Source of the DNA: Immersiella caudata
Lineage: Eukaryota; Ascomycota; Sordariomycetes; Sordariales; Lasiosphaeriaceae
Assembly (NCBI GenBank): GCA_030512335.1
Contig: JAULSU010000003.1
Coordinates: forward strand, 5,766,001-5,830,000
Direction: 5' to 3'
DNA length: 64,000 bases
A program made the position numbers and the translations under genes. The notes beneath the pieces were generated by a model. That model ran no database searches, had not been told where the DNA came from, and saw nothing but the letters and a program-made list of their open reading frames with translations. This document shows, piece by piece, positions 1 through 11,645 of the stretch (positions are counted from its first letter, which is position 1; each line of letters begins with the position of its first letter).

Positions 1-423
1 TACACGCCTGTGTACAAGAAGCAATTGGCAGTTTCGTTTCCAGCCAGCACGTACGACTTGGTGCCGGATTTGCCAGGGGAGAATTACTTCCAGGGGTCGG
101 TTGCGAAGCCGTACGAGTATGTTGCGCCGGCGCCGTGGACGGCTTTGGCGTACTTGGTAAGTGGGTTGGTGTTGGTTGTGTTGTGTTCCTCGGCTATTGC
201 GTTTTCATCGGTTATGGGCACGCCGGAGGTTTCCGGGTTTCCGGGGGTGGATGTGGTGAGGCTGAAGGTGGAGGATGGGAATGGAGTGGACCAGGTGGGT
301 GGGATAGCGGGGGTTTTTGCAACGAAGCAGGGGGATGGAGAGGTGATGAAGATGGCGGTTGGTCTCACGGTGCGGTTGGATGGTCAGGGGCAGGGGGGAG
401 TGTCCGCTGCCGCTGTGCCGTAA
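1..423 (+). CDS. 3' end of a membrane protein gene (5' part outside window)
   Basis: An open frame runs in from the left edge and stops with TAA at 421-423, giving about 140 C-terminal residues. The fragment has a short tail, then one clear hydrophobic segment (about 20 residues from ALAYLVSGLVLVVLCSSAIA), then a hydrophilic, glycine- and valine-rich C-terminus. This suggests the last membrane span of a larger integral membrane protein. No catalytic motif is visible and I do not recognise the family. The strand and frame are supported only by continuity to the window edge and by the membrane segment. Confidence 0.5.
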   Translation, partial: YTPVYKKQLAVSFPASTYDLVPDLPGENYFQGSVAKPYEYVAPAPWTALAYLVSGLVLVVLCSSAIAFSSVMGTPEVSGFPGVDVVRLKVEDGNGVDQVGGIAGVFATKQGDGEVMKMAVGLTVRLDGQGQGGVSAAAVP

Positions 424-609
424 GTGTACCCCAGGCGTGATCTCGGGTGAAAATGAGGGTACCTAGGGAAAGGAAAGGCAATGCCATCGGAGCGTACCTA
501 ATGTTCCCGCCGTATTAGAACCTCAGTTCAATCACTAGGCATGCGGCGGTGCTGAAGCGCGTAGATTTGCATCACCTTTCTATGCGCATCCTTCCAAGTA
601 CCTTAGCCA

Positions 610-3600
610 TTACTCTCTAGATGCATCCAGGCGCTCCTGCGTTTTACGCCTTATTATCTTCTCCAGTGGCAACAGGTCAATCGCACTCTCTGCGTTCCCC
701 GTCCCAACCCGAGGAAACGTTCTTTTCAGTTTCCTCATGTCCTCTTCGCGCCCTTCACTTTGGTATATCCTCAGCAACATCTCCGCCGCGTCCAACACCT
801 TCGGACTGTCCATCGCCAACACCCCCGTGTCCATGACCATCTGCAGCACGCTCTCACAGTGCACCCTCGCCCCTTCAAGGTCCTCAAAGTGATGCAGCTT
901 CACATACGCCCAACCCCACTCGAGGTGAATGTAATCTGGGTGTTTCTTGGGTATGTCGTCCTGCAGCTCCGCCAACAGCTCCTTTGCCCGCTCCCAGTCC
1001 CTCATGCGCACGCACACCCGACTCAGGTTCCCCTTCGTCATGATCATTCCGACGTGCTTGACCCCCAGCGTTCGCTGCAGCACGACGACGGCGTCCTCCA
1101 ACAAGACCCTCGCCTCTTCGAACCGTTTCATCTCCACGAGCACCTTGCTCAAGTCGTTGGCGCTCCACAGGGTGTACGCGTGTTCCTCGCCGAGAACCCG
1201 CTTCCTGGTCTCCCATGCCCTGCGCACCAGCGCCTCGGCCTCGTCGAGCTGTTTTCGCCCGGCGCACAGCGCCACGCCGAGCTCGTTGACGGCCATGAGC
1301 GTGTCGGGGTGATCCGCGCCGAAGAAGTGCTCGCGCCGTGAAAGCGCATGACGCAGCAGGCGGAGGACCTCGTCGTGCCGGGTCCCGAGATGCAGGTACG
1401 TCCGCGCGAGGTTGAACATGGCCGAGACAGTGAGGGGGTCGTCTGCCCCCAGGCGCTGGGTGAGGACCTCGACGCAGCGCTCGCCTGCCTGGCGGGAGAG
1501 ATCGCGCTTGCCGGCGAGCCAGAGGCAGCGGGTGAGATCGTCGAGGGTTTGCATGTGCGAGAGGTATGTGGGTTTCCACAGCGGCCAGCAGAGGTAGTCG
1601 CGGAGAGAGGGGCGGAACAGCTTTTGTGAAAGCCAGATGCCATGTTGGACTTTAAGGCAGTCTTCGATGAGGAAGAGGTTCCAGTAGGTGTTGGCGAGGC
1701 GGCGCTTTGCGGCAATGGTCTCATCATGGGTGCCACCAAAGTGGCCAAGGCGGAACTCGACGACGCGGAGCTGGAGAGGTTTGGCGTCTGTCCAGCGGCC
1801 GGCTTCGGCGTAGACGAGGGCGAATCGTTCGAGGCAGTTGGCCTGCTCGGGGTCCTGAGGTAGTTTGCCGACCCCGTAGACGTTTTTGAGCTGTTGTAGA
1901 CACGAGTCGATATGAGGGAGCAGCAAACGACGGAACGCCCGTCCGGAAGGGGCCATATTGGTTGAGATGGAGTGTTCCAGAACGGCGGCCGTGCAGTCCA
2001 GCCAAGTGTGCGACTCTTCTTTGCTGAGGCGCTCTCGGGTCCATTGGTGGATCGCAGGATGTAAGGCGAAATAGAGTTTGGGTAGGTTCTTGGGGGCGCC
2101 TTCATCGACACTAGACGTGTCGGATTCGGAGATGGTGATCATAGAGTACTCATAGAGAACCCGGGCGGCGGCGAGGATGCGATCCTCGACCATGTGCATG
2201 GACAACGGTTCTACTAGGGCCAAGGGCCGGTGTCTGAGGTAGTTTGAAGCTTTCATACCGTCAAAGCATAACGTGAAGACGCTGATGGGAATCGATGCAA
2301 AATGCATAAACGCAAAGATGTAGAGAATGTCGACCGCGTCCCTGTACTCTGGCGTGTCCCGCCTTGAGATGTCCTTGAATGGGAGCTCCCATGTCGCCGC
2401 TATGTTGACATCGGCAGCATTTTTGATTGTGGGACGGCTCAGAAGCGCTTTCCGGCAACCAAGGAGCGATTGGAGGTACCTCTTGAGCGGGAGTGACTTT
2501 TTTCGGATGGTGTATGCGGCCTGCTTCAGGGCCAAGGCGAGGTAACCAAGCTCGGATGCGATGGTCTCGGCCTGTTGTCTATTTTCTTGCGATTTCCGGA
2601 GCTCCTTGTCTGGGTACGCTAGCTGTAGCAGCATTGTCACGGCTTCCTCGGGATCCATGCCTTGAAACTTGCTGGTGCCGATGTTGGCGTGAATTTGAGC
2701 GGCAGGGTTCCTCGTTGTGATTAGAATGTGACCGTTTCCGGAGGCGGGGAGGAACTTTTCGAGTTCCATGTCAGGGTCGTTAGCGTTATCTAGAACAAGG
2801 AGCCATGGGTCGGAGATTTCAGACAGCCAAAGCTGCCCGGCTCCCGGCTCAACCCCTTTTCCCGAGAGCTGACCTAGCGCGGCAAAACTTTCTTCTGCCG
2901 TAGCATCAGTAGTGCAATCTATCCAGAAAGCTCCCCAATATCTTAGAAATTCGTGTCAGTCACGCGGTCCAGGTCATGAGCCGGGTGTAAACTCACCTGT
3001 GGCGATTTTCCTCGATATATCGAAGGCAGAATTGCGACTTCCCGGAGCCCGGTAGACCGTAGATGACGAAAATCTTGGGCTTTCTGCTGGCCCTTGGCTT
3101 TACAGCGCCGAAATTTTCGCTCAGTGAGACTAGCTGATTTCGCCGTCCAACAAAGTATTCGGACCGCCGCCGAACCAGATAATGTACGTTTACGAACGGA
3201 GTTGACGGCCCCTCAGACCCGCTGTCTGGGTTCTCAAGCGATTCGGCGCTCGATGTTGCAGCGTGACTTGGCATCGGGATAGGGGAGGGCTCTTGAATAC
3301 TTGGTCGCCTGCTGGAGGCTGTCGAAGCCGCTCGGCCGGGGCGAAGTAGGTTTTCGGCTTCGTGTTCTCGAGTTCGCTTGATTATCTCCAAGTCTTGTTC
3401 CCATCTCGTCTCAATCTCCTTGGGCGCTGCTTTGGCGTGCTTTTTCAACGTGGCAAGAACAAGACGATACCCAGGGGCTGTCTGGCTGCCATATTTGACC
3501 ATCTGGGAGTGATCGGCGTTGATACCACCACGGAAGGTGTCATCCCAGAAGGGGGCGGCGGAATTACGTTCAACAATGTAGCAGGATTCGCTTCCAACAT

Positions 3601-4281
3601 TCGTCTGCTTCTGTTCCCAGAAATTGGATATGTGAAAGTTCTTCATGAGGGGCGTGAACTGGTCGGATATCTCCTTAAGAGTATCGGAATCTTCGAGAAG
3701 ACTCAGGATAAACTGGTTTGGGTCCGAACTCCTCTCTTCGTGGAGCAAGAGCAGCGCTTCTTTCTTGAAGCCCGCGTGGGGAGTCGACATAAATAAAATG
3801 CCGTAGGTCGACCGGAAGATGAAGCGTAGATGCTCGATCTTGGAGCCACTCCTCGAATAGGAGTATGCGAGGGCACGCTTGACAAGGAGCCCACCAAACT
3901 CGTGGCAAACAAAGATGATGGGTCGTGCGTGGGCTTCAAGAAGTTCTCGGTCGGCGTTGAGGTAGTTGATAAGCCCAACGGCTTCATCGTAAATGCTGTC
4001 AGTGATGACGCCGCCTGGCGCCAAGAGCCTATCGGCATCGTACTCATAAACAAGACACCTTGCTCTGTACTCTGAGCGCGGAAACAGGTCTCGCATCCAC
4101 AGCACGCCGGTTTTGGCATCGGTCCATGCTCTCCAGCCAGGTTCTCGGAGGCCGTGGACAAAAACGAGACTGACGCGGTTGGTGTCAGCGACAGCCAGCA
4201 CACAAAGAGGGGCCTAACTCACTCCACCAGAACGGAAGACGAGGAGGACCCCTCAGCTTCGTCGATGTCGGTGAGACCCAT
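610..4281 (-). CDS. NLR-type protein: alpha/beta hydrolase (SesB-like) - NB-ARC - TPR
   Basis: My model has three exons, 4281-4223, 4169-2997 and 2941-610, encoding 1187 aa. The 53-nt and 55-nt introns have GTGAGT donors; the first has a GCTGAC branch site. Phase closes exactly, which supports the ATG at 4281 over the GTG starts further in. Residues about 20-270 form a lipase-like alpha/beta hydrolase (VFVHGLREPG; nucleophile elbow at 107-113). The NB-ARC domain has a P-loop GLPGSGKS near 391, Walker B LLVLDNAND near 458, ITTR near 485 and a degenerate GLPLA (LGYLALAL) near 542. Kinesin-light-chain-type TPRs fill roughly 780-1110. This architecture is known for fungal NLRs linked to non-self recognition and regulated cell death. 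The elbow reads CHEFGG where active relatives have CHSLGG, so the nucleophile serine is a glutamate and the domain is probably not catalytic. Function in this organism is inferred. Confidence 0.9.
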
Positions 4282-5231
4282 TATCCCATGGGGTTGTGGG
4301 CTGAAGATGACTGCCACGATTCCCACCTCAAGCTGCGGACTTGTGGCAAGGACATCGGACAGGGGCGATGGCCCCCACTGCGAAAACCCGGGCGACCTGC
4401 AAGAAGCGCGTCGGGACTACCCACCTCATTTGGGTGGAAAGCAATGGGCACGGCTGTGCGACCCAAACCCGTGATGTGACTCCTGGCTCGTGGTACTGTT
4501 TTGGATTATTTCGGGACCAGATTGTTTTGTCTGCCATTGATGAAATCCGAGCAGCCTGTTGAACGCTGGCTTTGGATCTTGGTCATCTTCAAGGGTGGCG
4601 CGGGGCGAACATGGTCGGGATTGGTACCAAACTTTAGCCGCCAGTGTCAGGGGAGTGGCTTCCAATGTCTCGCAATCTGAACTCTGCATCCGGCACAGTG
4701 CGGACGCCTCCTGCTTCGCACCTGACGCAAAGGCGCGCCCAACACGCAGGCTGTGCAGCGTCCAGGGGTGGGCCAAACAGACTGGGATGCTGGGAGACCG
4801 GGGTATTCCCCTCCGAAACTGATAAGGGCGTGTCCCTGGGTTTTAGTGGGGGTCCGGATGCGACAGATGTCTTCTAGGCTTGGGAGGTTGGAGCCCGAGT
4901 GCATTCCGACTTGCGCAACAACCCGTCAATTTTGCGAAGGAAATTGCTACATGCCGAGCGGTAACACGGCGCCACTGTTTTTCTTTTCATCAAAAGGACA
5001 CAGTTTAAAGGGACCAGGACACGACGCATCGAGTTCATTTCCGTCATCTGATATTCGCGCAAGGGTTGTGTTCGGAGCCTTCCGCCCTTGCTTCCGCTGG
5101 CAAGCTAGCGCTGCGGTGCGGCCCGGCTTGCAGGTGGACCGTAGGGCTGTAGCGGCACTACTCACCTAGGTAGGGAGCTGGGCCAGTGAACTCAGCCAAC
5201 GCCGATAACTTGAGGCATTTGACGGGCCATC
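4282..5231. other. intergenic, 950 bp
   Basis: This stretch lies between the NLR start and the P450 stop. Only short overlapping open frames occur, with no recognisable domain or splice pattern. It should hold the NLR promoter and the P450 3' region. I see no tRNA, repeat or mobile element. Confidence 0.6.
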
Positions 5232-7029
5232 TCAGCCTAACTTGACGTTGCATCCATCCGTGATTTGCAAGACGAGTGTTGCCGTCTGCTTCTCGTTGCC
5301 GACGACCTCAACCTTCTCTCCCTCCGGAAGCGTAATCTCGGGATATCTCTGGAAGATGCGGACGATGGCATACGCGGCCTCCGTCAACGCAAAGTCCACT
5401 CGAATCACTGTTAGCCCAACCCACGCCTTCGATTGGCAGTGACTTACTCCCAAGACAAACGCGCGGTCCACCGCTGAAAGGCAAATAGCCAAAACTAGTA
5501 TTCGTTCGGTCCTCGAAGAGGGGCAAATCTTCATCCCACCGCTCAGGGCGGAAAAGCTCTGCGTCAAGTCCGTACAGATCGGGGCGACGATGCATGGCGT
5601 AAATGCTAAACGCAACCGCAGTCCCAGCCGGTATCAGGATGGGAGACTTGCGGTCTGGTCCACCACCCATGGGGAGAATCGTCGTGTTCACCGCAGTTCG
5701 AGTGTTGACGGGGACGGAGGGGTACAATCGAAGAACTGGTCAATGTTAGAAAGTATTCCTATCAAGAACCAAAACACTACCTTCTTTGAGGACATTCTGA
5801 AGATACTTCAGATTCCTCAGATCATCACGCTTCAAGGACTTGACATCTCGGACAGATGAAATCTCTGCACGAACTTTCTGCATGGACTTGGGGTGCCGTA
5901 CGAGCAAGAAGCTTGTCACTCAAGTTGTTAGTTTTTACTTGATCTGAAGGACGAAATGGTCGGAATACCCACAAAGTCCAGGACAGAAGACAAGCCGTTG
6001 TGTCACGTCCGGCGGCCAGGATATTCACAATTTGACCTCTCAACGCAGCTCTGTTGGGGAAGGATTTGGCCGCAGCTCTGAGAAACACGTATCGCCCAGT
6101 TTTGGTGTTTTCCTCTTCCCAGACCGTGTCCTCCAGGTTCTGATCAATGACTTTATCTGCAAACTCATTGACTTGGCGGCAAGCCTCGCGGAACTTGCGT
6201 CCTCCGATGAGCCAGTAAAGATCGAGCAACCGGAACCGCTGGATGACATAGCTCTGAGCAAGATCGAAAGCCGCGGCAAAAGTTTGCTCTGGGGAGCCCG
6301 GAAAGGATTTGAGACTGCGGACAGACTCCCCGAAGAGAAATGCTGTTGTGACATCTAGGGTGAACCGGAAGAACAAGGGTTGCAGGTCCACTACACCGCC
6401 AGACTGCGGCAGGCTGTCGAGAAGGTCTTTTATGGGGCTGTCAAAAAGCTCCAAGTCTTCATACTGACGATGGGTGAGTTGCGGCCTCAGCATAAGTCTA
6501 GAATGCTTCCAGGCTTCGCCTTCCTGCGTGAAGATGCCGTCGCCAAACATCGGAAACGCGATATCGCGTCGCGGACCAAAGCTCCAATCTGCCACACAGT
6601 GGTCAGCATTGGGTTAGCCGTTGAGAAAAGGTATAGCATAATCACCTTCAAACTTGGTCGACAGAATCGCCTCAATGTTGGCAGGATCAAGTGTGCCATA
6701 GGCCGGGGTCAGGAGGAAGATTTGCTTCAAAGTGTATCCGGTCTGCCGGAAATGGAACAAGAATAGCTCCATGAGTCGCGATTCTGCAGACGCACGAAAT
6801 ATCTGCTCCAAGCGATCGACCCCCATCGGCCGCTGGTTCTCGATCAATGGTGCGTCGAGGCAGCCATGTTGTCTGGCGATGGCGTCGAGTGCCTGCTCAG
6901 CTGTGTCAGCGACTTCCCGCAAGAACGTACATATCAACGACCTCTCACTTTCTGCCTCCTCCGGGAACTCCAATAGCGCTGCAATATCACTCCAAAGAGC
7001 AGAGCTACTGTGAGTGTTGCAATTTTCAT
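5232..7029 (-). CDS. cytochrome P450, CYP52-like (alkane/fatty-acid hydroxylase clan)
   Basis: Six exons, 7029-6949, 6895-6646, 6588-5973, 5911-5781, 5735-5448 and 5398-5232, join to a 510-aa protein in perfect phase. The first exon encodes the membrane anchor (IATLTVALLFGVILQRYW), so the enzyme should sit in the ER. The I-helix motif is AGRDTTACLLSWTF (about 302), the K-helix ExxR is E359-R362, the PERF-like motif is FRPERW, and the heme loop is FSGGPRVCLG with Cys453. The CLSWTFFLLVRHP and FALTEAAY stretches point to the CYP52/CYP539-type clan, which hydroxylates n-alkanes or fatty acids at the chain end. The substrate here is unknown. Introns are 45-61 nt with typical donors; the last acceptor was chosen because it restores the canonical CLGxxFA spacing. 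All key residues are present, so it is probably functional. Confidence 0.9.
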
Positions 7030-7678
7030 GATGCTGGACAATGGACCCGTCGGGTGCGCAAGTGGCCGAATTGCTGTGAAGGGTAGATACACCGCGAGGA
7101 AGGAAATGTATAGTACAAAGCACCGAAACTAATTAAAGATAAAATACATCCTATCTAAAATGAAAATGCTGTTGATGAGTTGATGTTTTGGAACTCGGCG
7201 TTTTTGGGAAACGACCCCCCAACGGTGGGTGACATTCATCCTGGTTGGCAGTCACAACGGAAGTCGCGCGGGACCTCATCGGGCCAATGGGGCGCGTTTA
7301 TGCAGGGGCCAAACAAAACCTGCGGTAGGCGCCCGGAGGGCAATCCCGGCCCGCCAATCAGCCCAGGTGCAGGGTGCCGCTACAGTGCGGCTTCGGCCAT
7401 TCGCACGTATTGATCTGCCTTCGGTGAGGCCTCAACCGACGGGAGTCGACCGAGGGAGACCGCCACTGCCAGCTGCAGGATCCCGTCTCAGGGCAATTAT
7501 TTCCATGCTACCTAAGGTATTCAGATACTGAACCTCGCATTTATCACCCGCCGCGAAAGCCGCCGGGAAAGGACCGGCCAGCATCATCTAGCAAAGCGCA
7601 GGTTATCCCGACGTGCAGGCTCGGCGGGCTCCACAGTTCTTGCGACACAACTCAAAGGGAGGCTCATCAACCACTGCG
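7030..7678. other. intergenic, shared divergent promoter region
   Basis: This 650-bp gap separates the P450 (minus strand) from the hydrolase (plus strand), so both promoters lie here. Nothing longer than short random frames is visible. Confidence 0.6.
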
Positions 7679-8970
7679 ATGCCGAAAAGCCTGAGGAATC
7701 CTCTGAAAAGGCTGGCCACCGAGAGGGTGGAACTGGCTGACGCAGTTGACCCCGACAACGAGCCAGCTGCCTTGACCGAAATCTATCGTGGGACTGATCC
7801 CGCTGTTGAGTATGCTGAAGCCGCCCTCTCGTTTTTTTAATAAGATTGTCCATGGTTAACAAACACCCTCCAGCATTGTGGCGGTCCATGGACTAAACGG
7901 GGATGCATTCAGAACTTTCACATCGCAGACATCAGGGCGATGTTGGCTTGATGACGCTGACATGTTGCCCAAAGACCTCCCCAACTGTCGAGTCCTAACA
8001 TTCAGCTACCCTGCTACGGTGGCTAATGTATTGGGCAAGACATCTTCGGATCGGATTTTGCAACACGCGCAAACTTTGGTTGCCGAACTTGTTGCTGATA
8101 GAGAGGTCCCTACCCCTGCTCGCAAAGCTGGAAACTCGTTTACTAGAACATGGACTGACTTTGGATCTTATGCAGCTGGAGGATGCAACCCAGCGTCCCA
8201 TTATCTTTGTATGCCATTCTCTCGGGGGCATCATTGTGAAGAGAGTACATCCTCCCATCTGCTGTGAAAGTGGCTGCAAAGTCTCTGCTAACAGACTGTC
8301 ACCGCTACATTAGGCTTTGGTCTACTCAGCTAGTCGAACCGCGCAAAGAATTGAACACCTCCGGTCTATCTTCGTGTCCACATATGGCATACTCTTCCTG
8401 GCAACACCCCACGACGGCACGGATAAGGCTAAGGTAGCATCATTTGCTCGGAAACTAGTCGACTCATGTATGCCGAACAAGCTGGTTGATACCAGCCCGC
8501 AGCTTGTAGAAGCTCTAGCAACGGGATCGGAGGTCCTGCAGGAAATCACCGACAACTTCACTCCCCTCATGAAGCGTTTCTGTCTCTATTTCTTCTGGGA
8601 ACAGAACAAAACTGACCTGGTCACAACCTACGACTATGTACGTTGTGATGGGTTGTAAATTAGGAAACGCACCACAACTCGCTGACTTGGAGATTAGGTT
8701 GTTGATCAAAGCTCTGCCGCCCCTATTCTCGACAACACCGACAGAGCAGGCCTGCCGTATGATCATCGAAGCATATGCAGGTTCACCTCACGTACCGCGC
8801 CTGGTTACAGGATTGTGATTGCCGCGTTGCGCAGATACGCGAGAGATTCGCCCAGCGTAGTATCTCAACGGTGGTTTGACGAGGGTTGCATGATGCAGGC
8901 GCTTCGAACGACAGAGGCTAGAGAACTGCAGTATTCCTGGCAGCCTGCATTTCCGGGCAAGGCGGTGTAG
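7679..8970 (+). CDS. stand-alone SesB-like alpha/beta hydrolase
   Basis: Five exons, 7679-7809, 7874-8105, 8176-8244, 8314-8637 and 8698-8970, close in frame to 342 aa. Each join restores a family motif: DIVAVHGLNGD, then RPIIFVCHSLGG, then VKRALVYSASR, then VTTYDYVVDQSSAAP. The nucleophile elbow is CHSLGG (Ser136), and the conserved late histidine lies in YDHRSICRF. The fold belongs to the SERAC1/PGAP1-like lipases often found at the N-terminus of fungal NLRs. Here the protein ends with its own stop and carries no NB-ARC or TPR. The second donor (GTCCCT) is weak and is the least certain junction. It lies 3.4 kb from an NLR carrying the same domain without the serine. An enzyme acting alone, or an effector partner of an NLR, are both possible. 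Confidence 0.85.
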
Positions 8971-9171
8971 TGTAATATTAGGATCTTGTAGCCAGTCACT
9001 CATCTTTGGTTTCCCACAAGCGTCCTATGAGGTTTCCCTCTGTCCAACCACCTGGTGAATATCACTATTAGAACAGCTTCTGGTCTCCCAGATCAATTTC
9101 CTCACATCATCAAACTTTATCCGCGTACATCTCCATTCAGCAGCTCCTAAAGACAAACAACGAGCCGTAAC

Positions 9172-9963
9172 TCACGTCGGCGCGTCCGTCAACGGCACAT
9201 ACCTCACCCCAAACAACTTCCTCCTACTAACCCTCCCCTCCCCATCCTTATCCACGCACCAAACATGCTGACCCCGCCCCCCCTCCTCATCATCCACCGG
9301 AATGAACATCCTCCCCGGACTTTTCAACTGCCCCAACATCTCCTCATGCACCCGCGCCGCGCTCGCCCCCACATGAATAGCATCCCACCCTTCCCCTTCC
9401 TCCCCAGGCTCAACCCATCCCTTCCTTCCATCCCCCGTTCTAAACCTCGCCCTCCCTCGTTCTACAAACCCCCTGCCCTCTTCTGACTTCTTCATGTTCC
9501 CCTCTCCTAACTCGCGAAGCGCGTCGATGTGCTCCACCCCCACGACAGTTCCGTTCTCCCCGACTAACTCCGCCATGACGTGCGTCAGGTAGCCGCTGCC
9601 TGATCCGACGTCAAGTACCCGTGGCGCAGGTCGTTCTTCAGAGGGTGTTATGAACGGAAGTAGATTCTCCACGGCGGTGGCGTGCATGTGTGGAGCGGAG
9701 ATAGTTGCTGCATGGCCGATGGGCTGGGGTGAGTCTTTGTAGGCGGACGAGGGGGCGTAATGGGCGCGGTCGACTTTGAGAAACGCGGATTTAACGGTGG
9801 GTGATTTGATGAGGTTGTTGCGCCAGAGGTTTTCGATGAGGTCGCGGTTGGTGGCGCCGGAGCTGCGCCAGGCCATGGTGATGGATTTCGGAAGGGTGGG
9901 AATGGAGGTGTTGCGGAGGGTAGGGCGGAGGAGGGGGAGGAACAAGAGGTGTCGTGTCGCCAC
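9172..9963 (-). CDS. protein-L-isoaspartate O-methyltransferase
   Basis: A single exon encodes 263 aa. The region from MAWRSSGATNRDLIENL through PQPIGHAATISAPHMHA and the SAM-binding motif VLDVGSGSGYLTHVMAEL is diagnostic for PCMT, which methylates isoaspartyl residues of damaged proteins with S-adenosylmethionine. About 29 residues precede the usual start; they are basic, serine- and leucine-rich and lack acids. An alternative start at the second methionine (9876) would give the cytosolic form, so two initiation products, one perhaps mitochondrial, are possible. The stop overlaps a GTGAGT string, but no suitable acceptor and exon follow, so I keep the simple stop. Confidence 0.92.
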   Translation of the reverse strand: MATRHLLFLPLLRPTLRNTSIPTLPKSITMAWRSSGATNRDLIENLWRNNLIKSPTVKSAFLKVDRAHYAPSSAYKDSPQPIGHAATISAPHMHATAVENLLPFITPSEERPAPRVLDVGSGSGYLTHVMAELVGENGTVVGVEHIDALRELGEGNMKKSEEGRGFVERGRARFRTGDGRKGWVEPGEEGEGWDAIHVGASAARVHEEMLGQLKSPGRMFIPVDDEEGGRGQHVWCVDKDGEGRVSRRKLFGVRYVPLTDAPT

Positions 9964-10493
9964 CGTTTTGGCGGATTGGAAGTTGAAGTTTGAGGTTATC
10001 TAGTGCTTATCCAGAGGGGCAAGTCTCCGTTCTGCGCGTGGAAAGTCGGATATCGAGATGATGTGGTCATCGAAGCGTTGAGACAGCTTCGTCGTCAGAA
10101 TGAGAGAAATTGACGGTCAAAATCCGCAAAAGACAGGCGAAATCACAAAGAATGGAGGCGAGGGTGAGTTGACGTCGCGTGATGTAATCGTTCTCGTCCC
10201 ATTTGACAATCGCGGGCACCCCGCACGCGATTGCCCCTCCATCACCGCAATATGAGGGGAAGCCAACAGCGCGATATCCAGTGCGCGAGGATGTCGGAAT
10301 TAATTTGGCACAACATTACTGAGATAGGAAAAGTCTGGGAAATTGGCTTCTCTTAGAGTCTGGCACTTCGGTACCAAATCGCTGACAGACGGACATCGGC
10401 TGTAGCATAACACCGAATAGGAACAACTCTAAACCCACAGACCGGTGCGCCGTATATACATGCCTGTTCTGTGACCCACGTCGTAGTAAACAG
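9964..10493. other. intergenic, 530 bp
   Basis: This stretch holds the PCMT upstream region and the 3' side of the Bsd2-like gene. No coding potential or repeat is visible. Confidence 0.6.
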
Positions 10494-11645
10494 CTATACC
10501 ACCGTCTCCGACCTCTCGCCCGTAGCGATAATCGGTATGCCGAGTCCTCGGTCAGGGCTCTGCAGCACCAGCTGCTCATGCCTCCGCGCCTTGAGGTAGT
10601 CCGCCACTGCCCTAATAAGGATGAACCACCCAATAATCATCAAAATGTACGCAATCCAGTCGCTCCCCGACACGTCTACGCCCCCGCTGCTATCGCCTTG
10701 TACCGCATCAGGGTTGAAGTCGTGTGAGTTTGGGTCCACAGGGACTGCGAAGCCATCCCCTCCAGTGCCCATACCGGCGGCGCCTGAGCCACCAGTGTCA
10801 CTCGCGCGCTTCATGTAAAAGCCGTATCGAATCAGGGTCACGCCGAGACCAGCCCGCGAGCCATTCTTGGCCGCGTGTGTCGAGTGTAGGAGGTAGGTGA
10901 GGAGGAAGCCGACAAACTCGAAAGACATGGAGATCATGGCGTTCCAGATGAAGCTGAAGAAGTATCCGACCGGCATTCCATCGATGTACACCTCGTCCGG
11001 CCCACCAAGGCCAGGGGCCATAATTGTTGTTTCCCAGTACGGAGGCGCTGCGTCGGCGGCTGCTTGTTCGTAGGTCTATCCTCAAGTTAGCATCGATCAC
11101 AAGAGACACAAGCCCGTTATGCGACGTACTGGTGGCTGCTCCTCCTTCTCTTCGCCCGCCCGCTCAGGCTTCGCAGTTAGATTAGAGAAGACTCCATCAG
11201 ACTGAATACCACCGCCGTAGATCCTGCCCCGTGCTGATCCACCAGCGGAGGCGGATGTAGGAGGCGCTTGCGTCGTCCTCTCAGTTGGCTGCGACCGTGT
11301 GGACGCTGTATCGGCGGGTGTCGCAGCACCGAGAGTCGTTGTCGAGCCGCCGCGCACTAGCCTCTGGGTATCGTCCGCATCATCGTCGCTGTCGTCGCCA
11401 TCTGTGTCAAACGCATCGGCAAGGTCGGGATTGACTCTTGGATCGCGTGGTGTTCTCGATGACGCTCTTGATCGGAATGAAGGGGGAGGGGAATTGGGGA
11501 TCGGCTGGGTCGGCCTTGGCGCCGTTGTGTCGGTCGGAGACTCCAAGAAGTCGTCATCGTGGGCGTTTACCTATCGATGATGTTAGTTCCTGCGACCAGA
11601 TGCAGAGTCGCTAATAGTTCGTACCCGTTCATAGCGTCCCGACAT
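10494..11645 (-). CDS. Bsd2/Ndfip-family membrane adaptor
   Basis: Three exons, 11645-11625, 11570-11130 and 11075-10494, encode 347 aa. The tiny first exon encodes MSGRYER; both introns are 54 nt. The N-terminal half is acidic, serine/threonine-rich and probably cytosolic. Splicing creates a PPTY sequence, a PPxY motif of the kind that binds WW domains of Rsp5/Nedd4 ubiquitin ligases. The C-terminal half has about three membrane spans, including GYFFSFIWNAMISMSFEF and a last span around DWIAYILMIIGWFILI. This matches the Bsd2/Ndfip family, which recruits the ligase to sort transporters such as metal permeases at Golgi or endosomes. The role here is inferred from that family. Confidence 0.88.

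Noticed and set aside
760..2111. Long frames on both strands inside the NLR gene
   Set aside because: They are shadows of the GC-rich TPR coding sequence; only the 610-2941 frame contains family motifs.
9140..9174. GTGAGT at the stop codon of the isoaspartate methyltransferase as a splice donor
   Set aside because: The only nearby acceptor would give a 29-nt intron, too short for fungi, and the next frame has no family sequence.
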